In this document: piece by piece, positions 7,939 through 17,590 of the stretch
How positions within the stretch are numbered: the stretch's first letter is position 1
How the letters are laid out: each line of letters begins with the position of its first letter
From: a virus
Reading direction: 5' to 3' (one strand)
Length of the DNA stretch: 55,309 nt
IMG/VR virus record: IMGVR_UViG_3300027770_000072
Span: 1 to 55,309 of that record
Notes under the pieces: generated by a model
Databases searched by the model: none
What the model was told of the DNA's origin: nothing
The model's input: only the letters and a program-made list of their open reading frames with translations
Position numbers and translations under genes: made by a program

Positions 7939-10257
7939 ATGATTATAAATGTCTTAAAGCGTAATGGTAAAAAAGAGCCGTTAATGTTGGAGAAGTGGCA
8001 AGCACAAGTAGCAAAAGTATGTAACGGAATAGCAGATGTAAGTCCAAGTATGATTGAGATTAAATCTCAATTACACTTTTATGATGGCATCACTACAAGT
8101 CAAATAGATAGTATAACACTTAGAGCAATCGTTGATTTGATTGATGTAGAAAGCAACAGTGATGTTGGACATACCAACTATCAATATGTAGCTGGTAAGC
8201 AACGCATGAGTATGTTGCGTAAAGATGTATATGGTCAATATGAAGTTCCACATCTCTACGATATTGTTAAAAAGAATGTAGCAACTGGATTATATACAAG
8301 TGAATTACTAGAATGGTATAGTGAAGAAGATTGGAACAAGATGAATGATTTAATAGATCATTCTAAGGACGAGACATATAGTTATGCCGCCATTGAACAA
8401 TTGATTGAAAAGTATCTAGTAAAGAATCGTTCAACAAAAGAAATATATGAAACACCTCAAATTCGTTACATGGTTGCAGCAGCAACAGTTTTTCACAGTG
8501 AAGAACCAAACACCGCAAGACTCAGATACATCAGAGAATACTACAATGCTGCTAGTGATGGTCTTTTCACATTGGCTACCCCTGTGCTGGCTGGCTTGGG
8601 AACTCCAACCAAGCAATTTAGTAGTTGTGTGCTTATTCGTAGTGACGATGATTTGGACAGTATCTTTGCTTCAGGAGAGATGATGGCTAAGTATGCTAGC
8701 AAACGTGCTGGCATTGGACTAGAGATCGGACGTCTACGTCCATTAGGTAGTCCCATTCGCGGTGGAGAAATCATGCATACTGGCATGATACCATTCTTAA
8801 AGAAATGGTTCGGCGACTTGCGTAGTTGTAGTCAGGGTGGTATTCGTAATGCTTCCGCCACTGTCTTTTACCCTATATGGCATCATCAGTTTGATGATCT
8901 AATTGTTCTTAAAAACAATCAAGGCACAGAAGAAACTCGTGTACGTCATATGGATTATGGTGTAGTGCTTAGTGCTTTCTTCTGGCGTAGATTTAAGAAC
9001 AAAGAGAACATAACATTCTTTGATCCTAACGAGGTGCCCGATCTATATGAAGCATTCTATAGCAACACCGAACTATTTGAAGAACTTTATACTAAATACG
9101 AAAAGCGTAAAGATTTACGCAAAAAGACAATGAATGCCGAAGAGGTATTCAAAAGTGGAATACTAAAAGAACGTACAGACACAGGTAGAATCTATCTAGT
9201 ATTCATTGATAATGTAATGAAGCAGGGACCATTTGATCCTGAATATCATACAATTTACCAGAGTAATTTATGCTGTGAAATACTTTTACCAACAAAATCA
9301 TTTAAGAGACTTGACGATAAGGAAGGACGTATCGCACTCTGTACTCTCGGCAGTATCAACTGGGGAGCATTCCGTAATCCCGAAGATATGCGCCGCGCTT
9401 GTCGCATTCTACATAGGAGTCTTAACAATATATTGGATTACCAAGACTTTCTTTCCATCCAGTCTAAACTAAGCAACGATGAGATTCGTCCGCTAGGCAT
9501 TGGTGTCACTAACTTAGCATACTGGCATGCCAAGCGTGGTTTAAAGTACGGGGAGAAAGATTCATTGGCCGAAGTTAAAATCTGGGCAGAACACTTAGCA
9601 TACTATCTAACAGAAGCGTCAGTAGAACTTGCTAAAGAACGTGGCAAGTGTGAAGGTAGCGACAAGACAAGATATGGCCAAGGCGTATTCCCCTGGGAAC
9701 TAAGAGCCAATGGTGTTAATCAATTAACAGACTTTAATCCAGAACTAGACTGGGAAACATTACGTGCTAACATGAAAGAACATGGAGTCCGTAATGCTAC
9801 ACAAATGGCTATTGCTCCTGTAGAATCAAGTAGCGTAGTTATCAACAGCACAAACGGCATTGAGATGCCAATGAGTTTGATTAGTGTTAAAGAATCCAAA
9901 GCAGGAAGTTTCACCCAAGTTGTTCCAGAGTATCATAAACTAAAGAATAAGTATCAATTGATGTGGGAACAAAAAGATTGTGATGGTTACTTAAAAACCG
10001 CTGCGGTACTAGCAGCATACATTGACCAGAGTATCAGCACAAATACATTCTATAATCCTGCACACTATGCTGACCGTAAAGTTCCAACTACATTGATAGC
10101 AAAGAACTTGATGCAGGCACATATGTGGGGCCTAAAAACTTTCTACTATAGTTTAATTAATAAACAAGGTAGTAAAGCAGATGCTGAGATAGCACCAACA
10201 ATGTTAGAGCCAATAAATTTTGATGATGAAGAAGATTGCGAAAGTTGCAAATTATGA
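7939..10257 (+). CDS. nrdA: Ribonucleoside-diphosphate reductase, class Ia alpha subunit
   Basis: 772 residues, normal length. It reduces ribonucleotides to deoxyribonucleotides for phage DNA synthesis together with NrdB. Visible: an N-terminal ATP-cone region (VLKRNGKKEPLMLEKWQ), a conserved substrate-loop cysteine (FSSCVLIRSD), the radical-site triad in SNLCCEI (Asn443, Cys445, Glu447), the ESSSVVINSTNGIEMP phosphate loop, and a C-terminal CESCKL pair that receives electrons from glutaredoxin. Its stop overlaps the start of the SGNH-like gene (ATGA). nrdB follows that insertion. Confidence 0.97.
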   Translation: MIINVLKRNGKKEPLMLEKWQAQVAKVCNGIADVSPSMIEIKSQLHFYDGITTSQIDSITLRAIVDLIDVESNSDVGHTNYQYVAGKQRMSMLRKDVYGQYEVPHLYDIVKKNVATGLYTSELLEWYSEEDWNKMNDLIDHSKDETYSYAAIEQLIEKYLVKNRSTKEIYETPQIRYMVAAATVFHSEEPNTARLRYIREYYNAASDGLFTLATPVLAGLGTPTKQFSSCVLIRSDDDLDSIFASGEMMAKYASKRAGIGLEIGRLRPLGSPIRGGEIMHTGMIPFLKKWFGDLRSCSQGGIRNASATVFYPIWHHQFDDLIVLKNNQGTEETRVRHMDYGVVLSAFFWRRFKNKENITFFDPNEVPDLYEAFYSNTELFEELYTKYEKRKDLRKKTMNAEEVFKSGILKERTDTGRIYLVFIDNVMKQGPFDPEYHTIYQSNLCCEILLPTKSFKRLDDKEGRIALCTLGSINWGAFRNPEDMRRACRILHRSLNNILDYQDFLSIQSKLSNDEIRPLGIGVTNLAYWHAKRGLKYGEKDSLAEVKIWAEHLAYYLTEASVELAKERGKCEGSDKTRYGQGVFPWELRANGVNQLTDFNPELDWETLRANMKEHGVRNATQMAIAPVESSSVVINSTNGIEMPMSLISVKESKAGSFTQVVPEYHKLKNKYQLMWEQKDCDGYLKTAAVLAAYIDQSISTNTFYNPAHYADRKVPTTLIAKNLMQAHMWGLKTFYYSLINKQGSKADAEIAPTMLEPINFDDEEDCESCKL

Positions 10258-11015
10258 AAATAGGAATTTACGGAGATAGTTTTGGTTATTACCAGCCTGA
10301 GGGAAAACAATACCATTGGTCCGCAATATTAGAAAATAAGTTAAATTGTAATATAGAAAATTATGCTCGGTATGGCACATCTTTGTTTTACTCCTATCAA
10401 GAATTTTTAAAAACTTATACAAAATATGATTTGATAATATTTGCAGTAACGGATCCGTACCGATACACCGACCAGTTAAAACTTTCTATAGATAAAAATA
10501 CAAAAATGAAAGTACGATCTGTTAGTGGGATAGGAGCGATAACAAGTATTTTTAAAAAATATCCAGATAAATTAACTGTAGATGATAAAAAAATATTACG
10601 TAATTTAGAAGGCTGGTTTATTATGTCGGACGATTTATATAATCGTGAAATGTCTGAGTTAATGTTGCAAAAAATAGAATCGCTACATGAAAATATTATA
10701 TTTTATCCATGTTTTGAGAAATCGTTTTCTAAAGCCTGGTTTACCAAACTAAAAATACCAAGTAATCGCACCTTTATGTATTTATGTGAATATCAACTAA
10801 AACTTTTACTAGGCACTAATTATAGTAAAGAAAAAATTGGTGAATGTTTGGGAAATGAAAAATCAATTTTAGCGGGGCATCTTACTAAAGAAATAAATGA
10901 ATATTTAGCTGAAGCAATGCTTAGTAAAATAAACACAGGAATATGGAATTATCCAGATTTATCTAGTTTAACAATAAAAAATGACCTATCATATTATTAC
11001 AATATACAATTATGA
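10254..11015 (+). CDS. SGNH/GDSL-hydrolase-like protein inserted between nrdA and nrdB
   Basis: 253 residues starting at the ATG that overlaps the nrdA stop. The N-terminus MKIGIYGDSFGYY matches block I (GDS) of SGNH hydrolases, and a beta strand LIIFAVTDPYRY follows at the expected distance. I could not place the later Asn and His blocks confidently. It is clearly more AT-rich than nrdA and nrdB and is joined to both by 4-nt ATGA overlaps, so it looks like a cleanly inserted cargo gene. Substrate unknown; hydrolase or acyltransferase activity is inferred. Confidence 0.6.
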   Translation: MKIGIYGDSFGYYQPEGKQYHWSAILENKLNCNIENYARYGTSLFYSYQEFLKTYTKYDLIIFAVTDPYRYTDQLKLSIDKNTKMKVRSVSGIGAITSIFKKYPDKLTVDDKKILRNLEGWFIMSDDLYNREMSELMLQKIESLHENIIFYPCFEKSFSKAWFTKLKIPSNRTFMYLCEYQLKLLLGTNYSKEKIGECLGNEKSILAGHLTKEINEYLAEAMLSKINTGIWNYPDLSSLTIKNDLSYYYNIQL

Positions 11016-12115
11016 GCCAAGCACAATATAACTTAAACACCAAAACAGATTACTTAAATCGTAAGATGTTTCTAGACCCTGCAGGTCCGGTAACTATTCA
11101 ACGCTTTGAGGAAGTTAAGTATCCAAAGATTGCTAAGTTTGAAGAAACAGCAAGAGGATTCTTTTGGCAACCAGAAGAAATTAGTTTAACTAAAGATGCT
11201 AATGACTTCAAAGAAGCCAGTGATGCCGTTAAACATATCTTTACTAGCAACTTATTAAGACAAACAGCATTAGATAGTTTACAAGGTCGCGGCCCAAGTC
11301 AAGTATTCACTCCTGTTGTATCATTGCCAGAACTTGAAGCATTGATATATAATTGGACATTCTTTGAAACAAATATACATAGTAAGAGTTATAGTCATAT
11401 TATTCGTAACATCTATAATGTACCAAAAGAAGTATTCAATACTATACATGACACACAAGAAATTATAGATATGGCTAGTAGTGTTGGTAACTACTATGAC
11501 AAACTACACGAATTAAATTGTTTTAAAGAGATTAATCCAAAAACTGTTTCAGAAGAATCTCATGTTAAAGCAATTTGGATGGCATTACATGCCAGTTATG
11601 CACTAGAAGCATTCCGCTTTATGGTATCATTTGCTACATCACTAGCAATGGTTGAGAACAAAATCTTTATTGGCAATGGTAATATTATCAGTTTAATTCT
11701 CCAAGATGAACTTCTACATAAAGGATGGACTGCTTATCTTATTAATCAAGTAATCAAAGATGATAGTCGTTTTGCTGCCATCAAGCAAGAATGCGAAAGT
11801 GAAGTATATCAGTTATATGCTGATGTTATCCGTGAAGAAAAAGCCTGGGCAGATTACTTGTTTAACAAAGGCCCGGTCATTGGGTTGAATGCTAATGTGT
11901 TAAAAGACTTTGTTGATTACACAGCAGTAGGAGCATTGAAAGAGATCGGTATTAAGTATCAGGGCAATAGTCCAAAGAGTACTCCTATACCATGGTTCAA
12001 CAAACATAGCGATACAAGCAAGAAGCAGACAGCACTACAAGAGAATGAATCAACTAATTACGTATTGGGTGTGATGAGTGAACAACTTGATTACGACCAA
12101 CTACCAAGTTTATAA
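11012..12115 (+). CDS. nrdB: Ribonucleoside-diphosphate reductase, class Ia beta subunit
   Basis: 367 residues. It houses the diiron-tyrosyl radical that NrdA uses. Visible: MFLDPAGPVTIQRFEEVKYP at the start, iron ligands in the helices around LEALIYNWTFFETNIHSKSY and EAFRFMVSF, and the QDELLHKGW motif (Glu and His ligands). The start ATG overlaps the upstream stop (ATGA). Glutaredoxin follows 10 nt downstream, forming a complete reductase unit. Confidence 0.96.
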   Translation: MSQAQYNLNTKTDYLNRKMFLDPAGPVTIQRFEEVKYPKIAKFEETARGFFWQPEEISLTKDANDFKEASDAVKHIFTSNLLRQTALDSLQGRGPSQVFTPVVSLPELEALIYNWTFFETNIHSKSYSHIIRNIYNVPKEVFNTIHDTQEIIDMASSVGNYYDKLHELNCFKEINPKTVSEESHVKAIWMALHASYALEAFRFMVSFATSLAMVENKIFIGNGNIISLILQDELLHKGWTAYLINQVIKDDSRFAAIKQECESEVYQLYADVIREEKAWADYLFNKGPVIGLNANVLKDFVDYTAVGALKEIGIKYQGNSPKSTPIPWFNKHSDTSKKQTALQENESTNYVLGVMSEQLDYDQLPSL

Positions 12116-12125
12116 AGGAAATAAT

Positions 12126-12356
12126 ATGAAAGCAATAGTATGGAGTAAGTACCACTGCCCTTATTGTGACCAAGCGAAAGCATTGTTAACAAGTAAAGGG
12201 ATACAGTTTGAAGAAAAGAAAATTGGTGATGGTTACACTAAAGAAGAATTATTAGAGGCAGTACCAAATGCCCGTACAGTTCCACAAATCTTCCTAGATG
12301 GAGAACTTGTGGGTGGGTTTAATGAACTCAAACAAAAATTAACAGAAAGTGTCTAA
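12126..12356 (+). CDS. grx: Glutaredoxin
   Basis: 76 residues from the ATG preceded by AAAGGA. Active-site CPYC (residues ~11-14), the cis-proline motif TVPQIF and the GGFNEL glutathione-binding end are all present. It probably re-reduces the C-terminal cysteine pair of the phage NrdA. The stop overlaps the next gene's start by one base (TAATG). Confidence 0.95.
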   Translation: MKAIVWSKYHCPYCDQAKALLTSKGIQFEEKKIGDGYTKEELLEAVPNARTVPQIFLDGELVGGFNELKQKLTESV

Positions 12357-12649
12357 TGGAAACAGGAAAAGTATATACATTTAAGTTGAACAGCGGCGAA
12401 GAAATGATTGCCAAAGTTTTAGAAATAGGTCAGAATAACGTTATTATTACAGAACCAGTGTCAATTGCACCCAGTCAGCAGGGTATGCAGATGATCCCTA
12501 GTATGTTTACCGCAGAACAACGCGGAAATGTAACGCTAAATACTAGTGCGATTGCCTTTTATGCAAATACCGACGATAACATCAAGGATAAATACATAGA
12601 AGCAACAACTGGTATTAAATTGCCAGACAAGAAAATAGTAATGGGATAA
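12356..12649 (+). CDS. Sm-like small beta-barrel protein (putative)
   Basis: 97 residues. The N-terminus TGKVYTFKLNSGEEMIAKVL followed by VIITEPVSIAP is reminiscent of an Sm/LSm-type small barrel, and similar proteins are common in T4-like cyanophages. RNA binding is not shown. The C-terminus is a short basic helix (IKLPDKKIVMG). It sits between glutaredoxin and the PAAR gene. Confidence 0.55.
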   Translation: METGKVYTFKLNSGEEMIAKVLEIGQNNVIITEPVSIAPSQQGMQMIPSMFTAEQRGNVTLNTSAIAFYANTDDNIKDKYIEATTGIKLPDKKIVMG

Positions 12650-12652
12650 TAA

Positions 12653-12934
12653 ATGGCAGCATTGAGTAGGAAGGGTGATGCAAATCAAACTGGCGGGCAA
12701 ATTATACGCGGCGCCAAGTCGGTTATTGCTAATGGAATTGAAGTGGGATTACATGTAAGTGGCATCACCCCTCATGCCCCATGGGGAAAACCTCATCCTC
12801 CGCACGATGCACCAACAACCACTGCTGGAAGTCCATCTGTAATAGCAGAAGGAAGTCCCGTATTACGAGTAGGATCAGGAAACACCTGCGGTCATAGTAT
12901 CGTTCAAGGTAGTCCTAATATAAATTGCCCATGA
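12653..12934 (+). CDS. PAAR-domain spike-tip protein
   Basis: 93 residues. Alternating short beta turns with conserved His/Cys positions: GAKSVIANGIEVGLHVSGIT, HPPHDAPTTTAGSPSVIAEG and VGSGNTCGHSIVQGSPNINC. PAAR proteins cap the central spike of contractile tails, as T4 gp5.4 does, with a metal-binding tip that pierces the envelope. The stop overlaps the following virion gene (ATGA). Confidence 0.9.
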   Translation: MAALSRKGDANQTGGQIIRGAKSVIANGIEVGLHVSGITPHAPWGKPHPPHDAPTTTAGSPSVIAEGSPVLRVGSGNTCGHSIVQGSPNINCP

Positions 12935-14271
12935 GTACAGGAAAACAAACTCCGTTGGGTGTAAATGTAATGAGTGGTTTAATCCAAGGCAAAGGCTTTT
13001 GGGTTAATAAACCCACCTCTTCTTATGCAGGCACTAGTACCAGTTCTACTTCATACACTCCCGGGACGGTAATAACTAATACTTGTTTATATTGGGCTAC
13101 TTATGCAATCAACGCCTCATACGGGGTAGTGGATTCACCTACTTATGCTAATATTACTACAATGGGTAGTAGCACTATACCTGCATTAGGTAATAGTCCT
13201 CCACCAACGTATACTTATACAGGTCTTCCTAGTTGGGCAGGCGCTGGATATACTGGAGCAGTGGCTAGTTGGGGATATGTAAGATTATATCCCTGGCAGG
13301 GATATAATGAATTTAATTACAACAATACATTAGCATTGACTAGCATGTATAATGATTTTTGCGGATCATTTATATCTGCTGGTTCATTTATTGATTTATC
13401 AAATAAATCTATTATGTCTGCACAGAATTCTATAGGGTTCCTTAAAGGCACATATAGTAATATGAATGATTTGGTTACGGCTGATGTGACTAATGTAAGT
13501 TTATCCCCTCAAGTATTTGGAAGAGATTTAATTAATTTGGGTAAAGCATTAGATTTATCTACAATATGGACATTTGGTTATCCTTCTAATTTATTAGTAA
13601 CTCTTAAGAAATATAATGCGATTACTGCATCAGTTTCAGTTGCTTTATTGTCTACTGGATTAACTACAATTGATATAGATAATATTTCAAATAATACAAA
13701 TGTTACTACAGAGCAGCAACAAAAAACATATTCTGCATTTTTAATAATAACCGGTGTTGATTTGGCTGAGATATTAGTATCATTAAATTGTAATACAGCA
13801 GGTCTTGTTACATTAGCAGATTTGCTTGATGTTAGAAAGATGTTTCCTAATAGTTATCTAACATTAACTGTGCCGTTATATAATGCTGTGCCTGGCCCAA
13901 CAAATAGTAAAACATATTATCCTATATTTACTATTAACTCAGTAAGTCCTGGGCTCACTGCCCCTGCTGTAGTAGCACAAGTTGGTACAGTAATACCACC
14001 GGGTGCGCCCCCGGTCGCAGCACCAGTAGCAGCACCAGTAGCAGCACCAGTAGCAGCACCAGTAGCAGCACCAGTAGCAGCACCAAATTATACTGACAGA
14101 GAATCTTGGAATCAGCATGATGTTGCGGCTCTTGCACAGGGATTGTGGCAAAGCACACCTGCTATACCAGTCGGACGAGGAGTCGGACGACTAGAAGGTG
14201 GCGGAAGTTCTGTGGGAGCCGCTTACCCCACGCCGCCCCAACCGCCGGTCACTAGAACGTTTAGGGGATAA
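12931..14271 (+). CDS. Large virion / baseplate-region structural protein
   Basis: 446 residues from the ATG that overlaps the PAAR stop. Ser/Thr/Tyr-rich, with an N-terminal segment KQTPLGVNVMSGLIQGKGFW and a long helical middle. A (APVA)n linker near residue 360 precedes a Gly/Arg-rich tail. Similar proteins follow PAAR genes in marine T4-like phages, so a baseplate or tail-tip role is likely, but I cannot assign a T4 equivalent. Confidence 0.65.
   Translation: MSTGKQTPLGVNVMSGLIQGKGFWVNKPTSSYAGTSTSSTSYTPGTVITNTCLYWATYAINASYGVVDSPTYANITTMGSSTIPALGNSPPPTYTYTGLPSWAGAGYTGAVASWGYVRLYPWQGYNEFNYNNTLALTSMYNDFCGSFISAGSFIDLSNKSIMSAQNSIGFLKGTYSNMNDLVTADVTNVSLSPQVFGRDLINLGKALDLSTIWTFGYPSNLLVTLKKYNAITASVSVALLSTGLTTIDIDNISNNTNVTTEQQQKTYSAFLIITGVDLAEILVSLNCNTAGLVTLADLLDVRKMFPNSYLTLTVPLYNAVPGPTNSKTYYPIFTINSVSPGLTAPAVVAQVGTVIPPGAPPVAAPVAAPVAAPVAAPVAAPVAAPNYTDRESWNQHDVAALAQGLWQSTPAIPVGRGVGRLEGGGSSVGAAYPTPPQPPVTRTFRG
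14018..14082 (+). repeat. 12-bp coding tandem repeat (GCAGCACCAGTA)
   Basis: At least five near-perfect copies of GCAGCACCAGTA in a row, encoding a repeated AAPV peptide linker in the upstream structural protein. Likely to vary in copy number by slippage. Confidence 0.9.
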
Positions 14272-14274
14272 TAT

Positions 14275-16437
14275 ATGGTACAGATGTATAGAGATTTTCT
14301 TAATCTTAGAGCGGAAATTGAAGGTGGTGGTATTGTGAATGGGATGACCTACGCCGTGGATAATGGTGGGGGTACAGATAATATTCCTAATATAATTCCG
14401 CCGGCAATGGCAGCGTCGGTACAAGTAGAAGCAATTGCAGCAGCAACAATAGAATCAAATTTAAATGACCAAGGAGTAATAAATTCTACTATAACACTTT
14501 CAGCATCGCTACTTCCCACAGTACAACCTGAGGATATTGCGGCGGTAGCAGTAACAACATCTAGTACCATACAAGTTAATCTACAGATAATGCCAGAAGG
14601 GTTTGGATCATATCTTGACGGTATATTACCCAAAGATTTAGCAACCGCCGCCGGTGCATTTTCTGCAACAATGCAACAAATAAAAAATATACGAAATATT
14701 CCAATTGAGAAATTTGCACAAGTAGCAGCTACACTAGAAACTATTAGAGGATTAAACTTAGTTAACGGAACTGATGTTCCAACGGACACCTCTGAGGCAG
14801 AGGCTGCGCTTGCTTTAATGGCCTTAGGAAGTGGATCATATGGGACATATACATTTTCTGATTTCTTTGGGTGTATGTCCGGTCTACCTTATCCCTGGGT
14901 ACAAATACAACCGGCTATTAAAGCATTACAATCAAATACATTAAGTACTATCTATCAAAATCTTTATTTAGCGGTAACGTGGAAACAAGCAACCTTAACT
15001 GTTGTCCCAAGTTATTCTACTACAGCCGTCGATGATGGGCTTGGCAACTATACTTATTATTATAAAATAACAGCTATCACCGGTATATCATCGTTTGATA
15101 GAGGCGGTGGTTATGGAAGGGGAGGAGCAGCAGCACCAACTGGAACATTTACTGATGGGTCTGGAGCAACTATAACAACTACAATAGATACCAATTCAGC
15201 TAATGTTACATCTACTTATGGTAAAGTACTTACTGCATTACTAAACTCAACCGGAACTAATGTCTATAATGGCACTGGTACTTCGCCCACACCCCCCGCC
15301 GGCCCCGCAACATTAACTGTAACTATTCAGGAACCACCTACCACATACGGAGGATCAGGTTGGCCAGCTATGAATACCGCCGTGCAACATTATATTGACG
15401 CTGCTAATGCAGAGATTGCAATAATTCGTTCAACACATCCCGGTCAATCATTAGAATTAAATGATATGTGGGATAATTTAGGGACACAATTGAATATTGA
15501 ACAAAGGACTAGAAATACAGGATTATCATTAATACCAAACCCAAGAACAGATTCTCTATTCCCATATCCAATAATGGTATATAGTTTTACTGATTTGGTT
15601 CCTGCGTATTCCAAACTGACAGAACCAAATATGGCTGCACAAACATTAGAAGCTATATCAGATTTAGATAAAAATGCAGGTCAGAGTATAGTTGCAATGA
15701 TGCGAGCAGAAAGAAATAAAGCAAGATTGTTAGAAGCCGGTATATCAACTGATGACGTTATAGATGATGTTTTATCTATAGCAGAACAAATAGAATTAAT
15801 ATCTAATGGTACAGTAGCAAATTCAGCACCTGCATTCCCGTTCAATACTGAGCCTGCAGGTTACTTTGATCCAGCTACTACAAATTTCTTAGTGACTACA
15901 GCTCCAGTTCAAACTAGCCCCAATCAAGCAATTAATCCTAATAATCCAGCAAATCCGTTTAATACAACTGACCCCACTAATCCAATTACCAACCCATCAC
16001 AAAATACTATTGAAGTACAACCTAGTATTTTAGGAGCCCCTGCCTCATCAGTTGCAGCAGTATTGGGTATAGGTACACCGGACGGATTGCCTGTACCTAG
16101 TCCCGATATTGGCATAGGCACTGCCGGCATAAGTCAAGTTACTATGCCCGCTGGAACAGTTCCATCTACTGCGTCTGGTGCCATTGCTCCTAATACAGCC
16201 GGTGGCGTTGCTAGTGGCGGAGGTTTCTTTAACGGTCCGGGAGCCGGCGGGGGCTTAGGTGCACAAGGCGGCGGACCAATTGTTCCGGGCAGTTTAGCTG
16301 GATCGCCGTATACTAAATTAATCCCACCATCACTTAACCCGATATATACTTCTGGGGTGCTATTACCCGCATCACTACCAGTGCAAGCAGCAATCGAACA
16401 AGTTATACTTTGTAACTGCGATTGCTGGATAGAATAA
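14275..16437 (+). CDS. Large virion structural protein
   Basis: 720 residues, 3 nt after the previous structural gene. An alpha-helical N-terminal half with Ala-rich helices, a Gly-rich insertion near residue 280 (DRGGGYGRGGAA), further helices, and a Pro/Asn-rich low-complexity C-terminus (NPNNPANPFNTTDPTNPI) ending in a Cys-containing NCDCWIE. Probably a baseplate or tail component by position; no specific family recognised. Confidence 0.65.
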   Translation: MVQMYRDFLNLRAEIEGGGIVNGMTYAVDNGGGTDNIPNIIPPAMAASVQVEAIAAATIESNLNDQGVINSTITLSASLLPTVQPEDIAAVAVTTSSTIQVNLQIMPEGFGSYLDGILPKDLATAAGAFSATMQQIKNIRNIPIEKFAQVAATLETIRGLNLVNGTDVPTDTSEAEAALALMALGSGSYGTYTFSDFFGCMSGLPYPWVQIQPAIKALQSNTLSTIYQNLYLAVTWKQATLTVVPSYSTTAVDDGLGNYTYYYKITAITGISSFDRGGGYGRGGAAAPTGTFTDGSGATITTTIDTNSANVTSTYGKVLTALLNSTGTNVYNGTGTSPTPPAGPATLTVTIQEPPTTYGGSGWPAMNTAVQHYIDAANAEIAIIRSTHPGQSLELNDMWDNLGTQLNIEQRTRNTGLSLIPNPRTDSLFPYPIMVYSFTDLVPAYSKLTEPNMAAQTLEAISDLDKNAGQSIVAMMRAERNKARLLEAGISTDDVIDDVLSIAEQIELISNGTVANSAPAFPFNTEPAGYFDPATTNFLVTTAPVQTSPNQAINPNNPANPFNTTDPTNPITNPSQNTIEVQPSILGAPASSVAAVLGIGTPDGLPVPSPDIGIGTAGISQVTMPAGTVPSTASGAIAPNTAGGVASGGGFFNGPGAGGGLGAQGGGPIVPGSLAGSPYTKLIPPSLNPIYTSGVLLPASLPVQAAIEQVILCNCDCWIE

Positions 16438-16455
16438 CCAAATGATTTGGTTATT
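16433..16455 (+). terminator. Perfect 10-bp inverted repeat at gene end
   Basis: AATAACCAAA / TTTGGTTATT with a 3-nt TGA loop overlaps the stop codon of the 720-aa gene. No U-tract follows, so it could act as a weak terminator or RNA-stability element. Confidence 0.45.
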
Positions 16456-16463
16456 CAACAAAA

Positions 16464-16479
16464 CTGTAGTATACTACAG
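16464..16479. promoter_or_regulatory. 16-bp perfect palindrome (possible operator)
   Basis: CTGTAGTATACTACAG is a perfect palindrome and contains a TATACT hexamer. It lies 12 bases before the start of the SleB-like lysin gene and may be an operator or promoter overlap site. Confidence 0.4.
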
Positions 16480-16491
16480 TGAAAGGAAATT

Positions 16492-17034
16492 ATGTTATTA
16501 TCATTAAAAAATAAGTTAATAATAATGACCATGATGTTTTTAACAATCATGGCTATTCCTTCGCCAACTCAAATTGCTATTGATTTACCTATTCTAAAGA
16601 AAATTGATATGAAGCAAATAGCATGTATGGCAAGAAATATTTATTATGAAGCAGGGGCAGAAGCGATGCCCGGACAAGCCGCAGTTGCAAGAGTAGTGTT
16701 GAATCGTGTTAATCATGGGTTTGCTGAAACACCTTGCAAAGTTATCTACCAAAAAACATTAATTAACGAAAATGTAGTATGTCAGTTTAGTTGGGTTTGT
16801 GAAGATAAAAGCGATCCAAACAAATCAAACCCAAAATACAAACGAGCATTACAAGTTGCATATGATGTAATGGTTTTCGATATGTATAAGAATGTTGTTC
16901 CCAAGTCAGCACTATTCTTTCATTCAATACATATTGATCCATTGTGGCCTTATAAACAAGTAGCAATAATTGGTAATCACATTTTCTATAGCAAGCATAA
17001 GGTGAGTAATGAACAGAAGTCCGACAAGAAATGA
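16492..17034 (+). CDS. SleB/CwlJ-type cell-wall hydrolase
   Basis: 180 residues. The hydrophobic N-terminus (IIMTMMFLTIMAI) looks like a signal or anchor. Then comes the hydrolase_2 core: MARNIYYEAGAEAMPGQAAV (catalytic Glu region), VARVVLNRV, CQFSWVCED and a final IIGNHIFYS. The family cleaves peptidoglycan, so this is a candidate endolysin or tail lysozyme. Start supported by GAAAGGAA. Its end overlaps the next ORF by 26 nt. Confidence 0.88.
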   Translation: MLLSLKNKLIIMTMMFLTIMAIPSPTQIAIDLPILKKIDMKQIACMARNIYYEAGAEAMPGQAAVARVVLNRVNHGFAETPCKVIYQKTLINENVVCQFSWVCEDKSDPNKSNPKYKRALQVAYDVMVFDMYKNVVPKSALFFHSIHIDPLWPYKQVAIIGNHIFYSKHKVSNEQKSDKK

Positions 17035-17569
17035 GTTTCGTACTAAAATGTATAGAGAAAAATTAGCAGAAGATCCATTGAATGAAGATGCTATTAGTAG
17101 CATACAGCATTATGAGGATTATGACCTGCAGGATAAATTAAGGTCACAAGACCCAGAGTGGCGTAAAGATAACTTAGAGTATGACTTGCGTTCCACTCAG
17201 TGGATCATAGAAAAAACTAAAAGTGATAATGTATATGCTCAACACCTATACGCAGCAATTTGTAATAATGAGTTTCAAAGAAATGATGTATGGCCTATAC
17301 TAACTGGTAAAAAATGGGGTGCTAGTTGGAGACATGCTGGGGCAATAGTTGCTGATATGCGTGAACAAGGCGACTACATGGATTGGTACTGTACTGGTAT
17401 ACAGAGTGATGAACCAATTGATGAAGTATTTCAGAATATGGATGATCATCAAAGACGAGAGTTTTTTGAAGCTAAAGCATATGTTGGTGAAAGTGTAGTT
17501 ACTGATGAGATACGTGAAGATTTATTCAAATTAGGCTGGAACGTCTTAGAAGATAATTCAACTGACTAA
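17009..17569 (+). CDS. Conserved hypothetical protein
   Basis: 186 residues, charged and helical (LRSTQWIIEKTKSDNVYAQH, KKWGASWRHAGAIVADMREQ). I recall similar proteins in T4-like cyanophages, where the function is unknown. The ATG lies inside the end of the SleB gene with GGTGAG upstream. A CTAAATACTG box follows the stop. Confidence 0.7.
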   Translation: MNRSPTRNEFRTKMYREKLAEDPLNEDAISSIQHYEDYDLQDKLRSQDPEWRKDNLEYDLRSTQWIIEKTKSDNVYAQHLYAAICNNEFQRNDVWPILTGKKWGASWRHAGAIVADMREQGDYMDWYCTGIQSDEPIDEVFQNMDDHQRREFFEAKAYVGESVVTDEIREDLFKLGWNVLEDNSTD

Positions 17570-17590
17570 ATACTGTAAAGGAGACATATT

